Shown here piece by piece: positions 24,381 through 30,728 of a stretch of DNA of 33,629 nucleotides. The DNA lies in contig CACZBC010000048.1 in NCBI GenBank assembly GCA_902779315.1, positions 1 through 33,629 on the forward strand, given 5' to 3'. The first letter of the stretch is position 1. The number at the start of each line of letters is the position of its first letter. Position numbers and translations under genes: made by a program. Below the pieces are notes generated by a model. The model made no database searches and had not been told where the DNA came from. It saw only the letters and a program-made list of their open reading frames with translations. The stretch is from an uncultured Bacteroidales bacterium (lineage in GTDB: Bacteria; Bacteroidota; Bacteroidia; Bacteroidales; Bacteroidaceae).

Positions 24381-25886
24381 TTAAATCTCGATCTTACAAG
24401 TGTCTCTCGGCAGCTCTTGGAAAGCTTTGGTTTCGATGGAGATAACTCCATTCTTGGCTTTTTCGCCGAAGATGTCTGTAGCACGACCATCTTTGATGAC
24501 AGTGACGGATGCAATATCTTCTTTGCTGATGTGCAGCAGTTGACCGAGTGCATCCTCATCTAAATGTTCCTTTTTCTTGTTGATGAAGTCAGCGGGGATT
24601 TCTACCACCTTGCCGTCCAACAGAAAGAGGGGGGTGTCGTCAATACTTGTGAAGCAGATGATGCCGTGTTTGTCCTTGTAGTTGTACTTGGCTGTTCCGT
24701 CCGGACTCTTAAGAATTTCCCACTTCGAATTCTGAACAAGCGACTGGTAGTTTCTTAACTCGGACTCAGTAGCCTGGCGTCCGTTGATAAACACATATTC
24801 GCAGGTGCATTCGAAGTCACCAGAAGCAGGTTCCCCTTCGTGTGAAAAGCCGATGATTCTGCCATACTGGTCTCTGACGGGATGGATGGCGAGGGGAGTG
24901 TCGTCAAGCACTTCAGCGGCATCTGTTGGGATTGCTTTTGTTGTGAGGTTTCCTGTTTTAGGTTCGTTGAAAACGGGCATGTCTTTAGTTCCCAAAGTGG
25001 CTACGAAATCTTCCACAGGGTCGGTCTCAGTCGGTGTGGCGAAGGCATTGATGGTCAATGCCACAACGGGGATGGCGCAGAGTGCTTTGAGCATGAGCCA
25101 TCGGGAGGAGGGTTTCTTGTACATCATAATAATACGTTTTTTGAGTGAGCCGTGACCGAGGTTGTTGGTGAAAGGCTGCAGTCGATTCCCGACCACCTTC
25201 ATCACGAGTAATTGTTGATATGATTTTGCATCGATGCCTTGATGGATGACTGCCTGGTCTGCCTCGTATTCATGCACCGCCTTGAGGTCGCGGCTAATGA
25301 ACCAGACAAAGGGATTGAACCATTGGAAGGTTTTCATGGCTTCCAAGAGTAGGAGGTCGTAAGTGTGCCCCAAGCGGATGTGTTCCTGCTCATGGGTGAG
25401 AATATACAGACTGTGTTGCTCATAGTCCTGCACGTTCATCACAATGTAGCGGAAGATGCTGAAGGGGGTGACATTGCCTTTGAGCAGCACGATGGTGTTA
25501 CCTTCGGAATCGGTGTGCCGCAACCCACCATGCAGCATGCGAACAAGCGAAAAGACTTGTACGAAGGTCAGTATCAGCATTGCAGCCACACCTGTCAGAT
25601 ACACGGCTGCAACAACTTGTACCCATGTGAAACGATGAACAGCGGCAGGTGTGGTGACAGTGGGTATGTTGTCATGCTCAATGTAGGTCTGCACCAGATA
25701 AACTTCCTCGTTGATAACTGTCGGGTGCTCTGTTGTGAAGTGAAGCAGCGGCACAATGAGAGACGTCAGCATGATACCCACCAGCATGCAACGGTTGAAC
25801 CGATGGAAAGTCTCTTTACTCAGGAAGAAAAAGAAACAGTTGTAGAGAAGTGCCAATGTGATGGCTGACTTGAGGATGTATAGCAT
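24381..25886 (-). CDS. BlaR1-type M56 zinc peptidase sensor with C-terminal TonB-plug-like tail
   Basis: This 501-residue integral membrane zinc peptidase of the M56 (BlaR1/MecR1) family would sense a signal and inactivate its partner repressor. Membrane spans are seen at about 2-22, 34-50 and 88-112, with a fourth at about 270-290. The zinc motif HEQEH (165-169) sits in ILTHEQEHIRLGHTYD, with the downstream EYEAD supplying the third ligand region. BlaR1 proper has a penicillin-binding sensor domain at the C-terminus; here that is absent. Instead the last 100 residues contain LLHISKEDIASVTVIKDGRA and IFGEKAKNGVISIET, resembling the plug of TonB-dependent receptors, a combination common in Bacteroidota. 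The signal is therefore unknown and need not be a beta-lactam. It lies 53 bp downstream of the blaI-like repressor gene in the same operon. Confidence 0.88.
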   Translation of the reverse strand: MLYILKSAITLALLYNCFFFFLSKETFHRFNRCMLVGIMLTSLIVPLLHFTTEHPTVINEEVYLVQTYIEHDNIPTVTTPAAVHRFTWVQVVAAVYLTGVAAMLILTFVQVFSLVRMLHGGLRHTDSEGNTIVLLKGNVTPFSIFRYIVMNVQDYEQHSLYILTHEQEHIRLGHTYDLLLLEAMKTFQWFNPFVWFISRDLKAVHEYEADQAVIHQGIDAKSYQQLLVMKVVGNRLQPFTNNLGHGSLKKRIIMMYKKPSSRWLMLKALCAIPVVALTINAFATPTETDPVEDFVATLGTKDMPVFNEPKTGNLTTKAIPTDAAEVLDDTPLAIHPVRDQYGRIIGFSHEGEPASGDFECTCEYVFINGRQATESELRNYQSLVQNSKWEILKSPDGTAKYNYKDKHGIICFTSIDDTPLFLLDGKVVEIPADFINKKKEHLDEDALGQLLHISKEDIASVTVIKDGRATDIFGEKAKNGVISIETKAFQELPRDTCKIEI

Positions 25887-25939
25887 AGTCTTGTTATAAG
25901 TTATGTTTAAGCGCGAGCACGCACGAAGAAACGCATCTC

Positions 25940-26335
25940 TTATTTACTTTTAATCAAAGAGAGAATATCTTGCAGGTCTTCTTCCGAAACTTCTTCCTGT
26001 CGGGCGAAAAACGACAGCATAGACTTCAGCGACCCAGCGAAGAATGTGCTCTTCACCTCTTTCATCACGCGGTTCGTGTATTCCTCTCTCGTCAACAAAG
26101 GGAAGAACACCAGTGTCTTGCCACCTCCCTCTTGCTTTCTCGACCCGACAAATCCTTTGTTCACCAATATCTTCAGAAATGTTGCAATGGTGGAGTAGGC
26201 TGGTTTTGGCTCAGGGTACTGTCCAATGATTTGATGGGTGGTAAGTCCCTCTTCGGGGGACGTGGTACTCCAAAGCATATTCATAATTTCCATTTCAGCC
26301 CTCGTCAGTTGTCTTTCTTCGTTATTCCTTTTCAT
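25940..26335 (-). CDS. BlaI/MecI/CopY-family transcriptional repressor
   Basis: This 131-residue winged-helix repressor starts with MKRNNEERQLTRAEMEIMNMLWS, the standard opening of the family, followed by the recognition region YSTIATFLKILVNKGFVGSRKQ and a C-terminal dimerisation helix bundle. Family members bind palindromic operators as dimers and are cleaved or released when the partner M56 peptidase is activated. Two copies of the palindrome ATCTAA-N4-TTAGAT flank the -7 element of its own promoter (26340-26355 and 26372-26387), so autoregulation is strongly suggested. The blaR1-like gene follows after 53 bp. No beta-lactamase or penicillin-binding protein gene is nearby. Confidence 0.93.
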   Translation of the reverse strand: MKRNNEERQLTRAEMEIMNMLWSTTSPEEGLTTHQIIGQYPEPKPAYSTIATFLKILVNKGFVGSRKQEGGGKTLVFFPLLTREEYTNRVMKEVKSTFFAGSLKSMLSFFARQEEVSEEDLQDILSLIKSK

Positions 26336-26339
26336 CTTT

Positions 26340-26355
26340 ATCTAATATTTTAGAT
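26340..26355. promoter_or_regulatory. Operator 1 of the blaI-like gene
   Basis: ATCTAA-TATT-TTAGAT is a perfect inverted repeat of 6-bp half-sites. It is just 4 bp before the start codon of the blaI-like gene, overlapping the likely transcript start and leader. Confidence 0.75.
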
Positions 26356-26363
26356 TTCTGCTG

Positions 26364-26396
26364 CAAAGTTAATCTAAACATTTAGATAAATACAAA
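26364..26396 (-). promoter_or_regulatory. Promoter of the blaI-blaR1-like operon
   Basis: On the minus strand TAACTTTG (plus-strand 26364-26371) is preceded at 21 bp by TTTG (26393-26396). Operator 2 lies entirely in the spacer between the two elements. Confidence 0.75.
26372..26387. promoter_or_regulatory. Operator 2 of the blaI-like gene
   Basis: ATCTAA-ACAT-TTAGAT has the same half-sites as operator 1, with centres 32 bp apart, about three helical turns. It occupies the promoter spacer, so bound repressor should block RNA polymerase. Two more TTAGAT half-sites lie farther out, near 26445 and 26466. Confidence 0.78.
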
Positions 26397-26472
26397 CAAA
26401 ATGCCACAAAAATGAGCCTTCTCCAAAAACTTTAACCTATTTTGTTAGATATTCTTTCGTTTTTATTAGATA

Positions 26473-26600
26473 TTAGAATTTGGAGTTGACTGACAACCTT
26501 CCTGCGTTGATGTAAGGCTGGATGCTGAGGTCCGCAGCAGGAAGGAGGCCTCCATCATGAGCATCTGGTTGATGTAGCCGATGACGATGTGGCCTTCTTT
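26473..26600 (-). pseudogene. Possible relic of a gene 3' end (frameshifted)
   Basis: The minus strand reads GHIVIGYINQMLMMEAS and then, after a one-base shift, PAADLSIQPYINAGRLSV ending NSKF and a TAA stop. Codon structure and the aromatic last residue are protein-like, and the ending recalls an outer membrane beta-barrel, but I cannot name a family. No start codon or longer frame is present. It could also be chance. The remaining part of the gap 26336-26802 holds the blaI-like promoter region and the next promoter at 26739. Confidence 0.3.
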
Positions 26601-26738
26601 TCGATTTAACCTAATATCGATATACCGTTATAACGAATTGATGAGAAAAGGCTATATAATGCTGTGCTCGTCAAGCCCGTTTTTGTTTTATCTCATCATT
26701 TCTTGAGCCTTCTTGCTTCTGTTTTCATTTAATTTCGC

Positions 26739-26746
26739 TATCTTTG
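26739..26746 (+). promoter_or_regulatory. -7 element upstream of the glutathione peroxidase gene
   Basis: TATCTTTG followed by GCAGCG, 56 bp before the ATG at 26803. A TTG at 26713-26715 is 23 bp upstream, slightly far for a -33 element. Confidence 0.55.
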
Positions 26747-26802
26747 CAGCGATATATGGTGAAAAATGACTAAGTATTCTTCAATGCAATAACATCACAA
26801 CT

Positions 26803-27351
26803 ATGCAAACAATCTATGATTTCAAGGCCCTGACGAGCAGGGGCAAAGAGGTGGACTTCGCGCAGTTCCGCGGCAAGGTGCTGCTCATCGTCAACACTGC
26901 CAGCAAGTGTGGCTTCACGCCTCAGTTTGCAGGACTGGAGGAACTCAATCAGAAGTACAAGGACAAGGGATTGGTCGTCATCGGCTTCCCCTGCAACCAG
27001 TTCAAGGAGCAAGACCCCGAGGGCGATGCCAAGATAGAGGAGTTCTGCCAGCTGAACTACGGCGTAACGTTCCAAATCATGAAGAAGGGCGATGTGAACG
27101 GCCCTGATGCTGAGCCTATCTTCGAGTACCTGAAGGCACAGGCGCCTACAGAGGACTACAACGGCTTGAAGGCAAAGGCGGCCAAGACGCTCTTCAAGGC
27201 CATCAGCAAGAGCGTGGAGAAGGAGAGCGACATCAAGTGGAACTTCACCAAGTTCCTCATCTCGAAGGACGGCAAGACCGTGAAGCGTTTTGCTCCCACC
27301 ACCGAGCCGAAGGACTTCGAGAAGGATGTGGAAGCCATGCTGGCAGAGTAG
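26803..27351 (+). CDS. Glutathione peroxidase-family thiol peroxidase
   Basis: This 182-residue peroxidase of the GPx family reduces hydrogen peroxide and lipid hydroperoxides. The active site has cysteine rather than selenocysteine: Cys36 in VNTASKCGFTPQ. Other tetrad residues lie in GFPCNQFKEQDP (Gln66) and IKWNFTKFLI (Trp, Asn). Cys82 in EEFCQLNYGVTF sits where the resolving cysteine of thioredoxin-dependent members is found, so thioredoxin is the more likely reductant; this is inferred. There is no signal peptide. The gene has its own -7 element and is followed after 80 bp by an iron-sulfur flavoprotein gene on the same strand. Confidence 0.95.
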   Translation: MQTIYDFKALTSRGKEVDFAQFRGKVLLIVNTASKCGFTPQFAGLEELNQKYKDKGLVVIGFPCNQFKEQDPEGDAKIEEFCQLNYGVTFQIMKKGDVNGPDAEPIFEYLKAQAPTEDYNGLKAKAAKTLFKAISKSVEKESDIKWNFTKFLISKDGKTVKRFAPTTEPKDFEKDVEAMLAE

Positions 27352-27431
27352 CCATAGTCCCGAAGGCTACGAGAACCTCGAACTGAAGCGGGTGATGAAA
27401 CTATAATACAACAACTTAAACAACTAATACA

Positions 27432-27947
27432 ATGGACATTCTGATTTTGCAGGCCTCGCCTCGTGCGAATGGCAACACCGCTTGGATGGCGGAAGAGTAC
27501 AAGAACGCAGCTGAGGCTGCAGGTCATAAAGTGACGCTGGTCAACGTCTCGAAGAAGAAGATTGCAGGCTGCGTGGCTTGCGAGTATTGTCATGGCAAGG
27601 GCAATGGTGCTTGCATCCAGAAGGACGACATGCAGGAGCTTTATCCATTGATGGCAGAGGCCGAGGTGCTCGTGCTGGCTGCTCCTATCTACTACTTCAC
27701 GCTCAACGCCCAGATTCAGGCACCCATCCAGCGCATGTATTGCGTGAACAAACCAGCCAAGGTGAAGAAGATGGCTTTGCTTGTCTCATCCTATTCGCCA
27801 GGTGTTTATACTGGTGCCATCAGCGAGTACAATGACATCTGCGGCTACTGGGGCGTAGAGAGCACTGGTATCGTTACGGCCAAGATTGACGAACAGAAGA
27901 CCGAGGCTACGAAGCAAAAGCTTCAGGAGTTGGTAAAGAACCTGTAA
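27432..27947 (+). CDS. Iron-sulfur flavoprotein (Isf)-like flavodoxin-fold reductase
   Basis: This 171-residue protein has the flavodoxin/NADPH-dependent FMN reductase fold: the phosphate-binding start ILQASPRANGNTAWMAE and the AAPIYYFTLNAQIQAPIQR region that contacts flavin. Between them is a compact cluster of four cysteines, Cys47-x2-Cys50-x2-Cys53-x7-Cys61 (GCVACEYCHGKGNGAC), which fits the CX2CX2CX4-7C motif that binds a [4Fe-4S] centre in iron-sulfur flavoproteins first known from methanogens. It probably transfers electrons, perhaps in oxidative stress defence, which would fit the peroxidase next door. There is no signal peptide. It ends 3 bp before the esterase gene. Confidence 0.87.
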   Translation: MDILILQASPRANGNTAWMAEEYKNAAEAAGHKVTLVNVSKKKIAGCVACEYCHGKGNGACIQKDDMQELYPLMAEAEVLVLAAPIYYFTLNAQIQAPIQRMYCVNKPAKVKKMALLVSSYSPGVYTGAISEYNDICGYWGVESTGIVTAKIDEQKTEATKQKLQELVKNL

Positions 27948-27950
27948 CTT

Positions 27951-28775
27951 ATGAAACGACTAATATTTCTTGCCTGCCTGCTCTTGGCAGGTCTTGCAAG
28001 TGCCAAAACGGAGCGAGTAATCATTCAGGGCGACCATGGGAAGCTTGTGGCCGATTTGCAGACGCCCGATGTGTTGCCTAAAAAGTGCCCGATTGTTATC
28101 CTTTGCCACGGTTTCACAGGCAACAGAAATGGCGGTTTGGAACTTGGTATTGCTCACGAGCTGGAGGCAAGAGGAATTGCCAGCATCCGCTTCGACTTCA
28201 ACGGTCACGGCGAGAGCGAGGGTGACTTTCAGCAGATGACGGTTCCCAACGAGATAGAAGATGCCCACCATGTCTATGAATGGGTGAAGGCAGACGGACG
28301 TTTTGGTAAAATCGGCATCGCAGGCCATTCGCAAGGTGGTGTCGTAGTTGCAATGTTGGCTGGTCGTTTAGGAAAGAAAGCCTTGAAGGGTGGGGTAGTG
28401 CTCCTGGCCCCTGCAGGAGTGTTGCGCGATGATGCCATCCGTGGTAACGTGCCTGGTCAAGCTAGTCCGACTGGTGATCCGCAAAATCCACCAGAATACG
28501 TCGAGGTGTGGGGACATCGTCTTGGCCGCGACTACATCAAGACCGCGTTCTGGCTGCCAATTTATGAGGAAGCAGCAGGTTACAAAGGCCGTGCATGTAT
28601 CATTCACGGCACGTCCGACCGCACAGTTCCCTACACTTATGGCCTTCGCTTCCATCAGCTCTGGAAAGGGAGTGAGTGGCACTTGCTCGACCATTATGAC
28701 CACGGCTTTGGCCCTCATCCTGAGGAGGCAGTGAAGCTCTCTGTTGCCTTCTTCGCAAACCAGTTGAAGCGCTGA
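27951..28775 (+). CDS. Secreted alpha/beta hydrolase resembling cinnamoyl/feruloyl esterases
   Basis: This 274-residue exported enzyme has signal peptide MKRLIFLACLLLAGLASA. The alpha/beta hydrolase core has the oxyanion region ILCHGFTGNRNG, RFDFNGHGESEGDF, the nucleophile elbow GHSQGG with Ser127, and the remaining triad members Asp223 (HGTSDRTVP) and His251 (YDHGFG). The segment between 155 and 205 (LLAPAGVLRDDAIRG, and later WLPIYEEA) has the layout of the small lid inserted in bacterial cinnamoyl esterases such as Lactobacillus johnsonii LJ0536 and rumen Est1E, which release hydroxycinnamic acids from plant cell walls. The substrate is inferred by this resemblance. It starts 3 bp after the flavoprotein gene and ends 20 bp before the chitinase gene. 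Confidence 0.85.
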   Translation: MKRLIFLACLLLAGLASAKTERVIIQGDHGKLVADLQTPDVLPKKCPIVILCHGFTGNRNGGLELGIAHELEARGIASIRFDFNGHGESEGDFQQMTVPNEIEDAHHVYEWVKADGRFGKIGIAGHSQGGVVVAMLAGRLGKKALKGGVVLLAPAGVLRDDAIRGNVPGQASPTGDPQNPPEYVEVWGHRLGRDYIKTAFWLPIYEEAAGYKGRACIIHGTSDRTVPYTYGLRFHQLWKGSEWHLLDHYDHGFGPHPEEAVKLSVAFFANQLKR

Positions 28776-28795
28776 TGTCCTAGAACTAAAATAGA

Positions 28796-30670
28796 ATGAC
28801 GATACGCCTGCCACTACCGATGAAACTGTCAACTTTAATCCTGTTTTGCCTGACATTGTTGATGCCTCAGGCTCTTCGTGCACAAAGCACTGAGAAAAAG
28901 ATAGTTGCTTATGTCACATCGTGGTCGTCAGTGACACCAGACCCTTTCGTGATGACTCACATCAACTATGCTTTTGGCGGTGTGGGCAGCGATGGCGTCA
29001 GTGTCTATGCTGATGGAACATCACGCATGCAACAGCTTGTCCGCTTGAAAAACAGAAACCCCAAACTGAAGGTGTTGCTTTCCATCGGTGGTTGGGGACG
29101 AGGCAACTTCTCGCCAATGGCCATGGATGAGACCAAGCGAAAGGCTTTTGCCCAAGCTTGCCGTGCTTTTTGCGACAGATATAACCTTGACGGCATAGAC
29201 ATTGACTGGGAGTTCCCAGGCAACAATTCAAGCGGAGAGACTTCGCCCTCGAACGAGAAACAGAACTATACCCTGCTGATGCGCGACCTGCGTGAGGCAC
29301 TTGGTAGCGACCTTCTGCTCACAATGGCCTCGTCTGCCGATCCTGGGTACTACGACTTCAAGAACTGCATACAGTACCTCGACTTCGTGAACGTCATGAC
29401 CTACGATATGTCTGGTCCTCCCAACCATCATTCTGCTCTGTATCGAGGTGGAAAGGTGGGCAACGGATGGCTGGTGCAGTCAGAGTCGATACAGAACCAT
29501 CTGAAAGCAGGCATCCCTGCCAGCAAGTTGGTGATGGGTTTGGCTTTCTATGGCAACAGCGGCGCTGGCAGCCAGATTTCCCTGCAAGAGATTAAGAACG
29601 GTATTGCCAGCGGCCGATGGACGGACAATTGGGACAACGTGGCAAAGGTTCCCTACGTGACGGATAGCAGCGGCAAGTTTGCCTACGGATATGATGACGA
29701 ACGCTCGCTGACTGTGAAGTGCCAGTACATTGTCAAGCAGAAGCTGGCAGGCGCAATGTATTGGGAATATGCTAACGACGACAACAAGGGCACAGAGCGC
29801 AAGACTGTATACGAGTGTCTGTTGGGTGGAACATATGATGGTCTCACCTTTGGAGATGTGCCGCTTAACTATATGGGCGCCAACGCTTATTCGGCAGTTC
29901 TGGATTTGGAGCAAGGTCAAGTTTACTATGCCTCTGGAGCTGAACCGATGAATGCCGACACTTGGTTCTTCGACCAGGATTTCTTCTCTCGTCAGTCCGA
30001 TGGAGGTTATCTCTTCTTGGCTGTGAGCGGCAAGTACAGCTTAACAGCCGATTTCCTTTCCAGTTGCTTTCGCATCATTCCTTTGGACGAGGAAGGTCAG
30101 CCGCTCACATACAATCCTGCCGAAGGAACCGGCTGTGTGTGGGTTATAGGAGCCAACTCCTCGATAGGAAAGCCCAAGTATATCGACGGAGACGATGCTT
30201 CTTGGGACGAAGCGAATGCCTTCCCCATGGCTCCCATCGGCAAAAACCGCTATCGCCTTACACTGGAGGTGGGGAAGCAGCTGAATCCGAACTTTGTCAA
30301 CTTCAAACTCTTCCATCAGAATGGTTTCACAGGTGGGGAGTTTACGATGACCAGCAGATACCGCATCACTATAAGTAGCCGAGTCTTCACCATCTCCAAC
30401 ACCACGACGGAGAAAGGTAATATCAAGTTGAAATCGACGGCGAAGATATCGGAAGGACAGATTTATGTTTTCACGCTGGACACCAGCGGCATCACGAAGA
30501 GCGTCCTAACCGTCGAGGACTATGAGACAGGCCTGGTTCAGAGTTTTGAGGCTCTGTCCCCATCCGCCGTTTTCTACAATCTGCAAGGGATTCGTGTCTC
30601 CAATCCGCAAAGTGGCAACATCTATATCGTGCCCTCAGAAAACGGAGGTTGGCGTAAAGTCCTGAAATAA
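28796..30670 (+). CDS. Secreted GH18 family glycoside hydrolase (chitinase-like)
   Basis: This 624-residue exported enzyme hydrolyses beta-1,4-N-acetylglucosamine polymers or related glycans. The signal peptide ends ALRAQS; the start may be ATG 28796 or the in-frame ATG 28820 (MKLSTLILF). The GH18 barrel spans about residues 34-350: KIVAYVTSW, THINYAFGG, LLSIGGWGRGNFSP (SxGG motif), the catalytic DGIDIDWEFPG with Asp132, Asp135, Asp137 and the acid Glu139, VNVMTYDMSGPPN, GLAFYGNS, and the barrel-closing GAMYWEYANDD. About 200 residues follow with SusE/SusF-like beta domains (AVSGKYSLTADFLSSCFRII, KNRYRLTLEVG), probably glycan binding. The tail FYNLQGIRVSNPQSGNIYIV is the short sorting-like ending shared with two other proteins here. 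Confidence 0.93.
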   Translation: MTIRLPLPMKLSTLILFCLTLLMPQALRAQSTEKKIVAYVTSWSSVTPDPFVMTHINYAFGGVGSDGVSVYADGTSRMQQLVRLKNRNPKLKVLLSIGGWGRGNFSPMAMDETKRKAFAQACRAFCDRYNLDGIDIDWEFPGNNSSGETSPSNEKQNYTLLMRDLREALGSDLLLTMASSADPGYYDFKNCIQYLDFVNVMTYDMSGPPNHHSALYRGGKVGNGWLVQSESIQNHLKAGIPASKLVMGLAFYGNSGAGSQISLQEIKNGIASGRWTDNWDNVAKVPYVTDSSGKFAYGYDDERSLTVKCQYIVKQKLAGAMYWEYANDDNKGTERKTVYECLLGGTYDGLTFGDVPLNYMGANAYSAVLDLEQGQVYYASGAEPMNADTWFFDQDFFSRQSDGGYLFLAVSGKYSLTADFLSSCFRIIPLDEEGQPLTYNPAEGTGCVWVIGANSSIGKPKYIDGDDASWDEANAFPMAPIGKNRYRLTLEVGKQLNPNFVNFKLFHQNGFTGGEFTMTSRYRITISSRVFTISNTTTEKGNIKLKSTAKISEGQIYVFTLDTSGITKSVLTVEDYETGLVQSFEALSPSAVFYNLQGIRVSNPQSGNIYIVPSENGGWRKVLK

Positions 30671-30728
30671 ACCTTTGCGTGGTGAAACTTGTATGGCTTC
30701 TTTTATAAACCAAATGAAATAATATGTT

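Noticed and set aside
26640-26697. Inverted repeat GATGAGA/TCTCATC as a regulatory hairpin
   Set aside because: Seven base pairs around a 44-nt loop is weak and expected by chance in A/T-rich DNA.
27348-27370. GTAGCC/GGCTAC hairpin at the end of the GPx gene as a terminator
   Set aside because: Short stem, no T-run, and it overlaps the stop codon.
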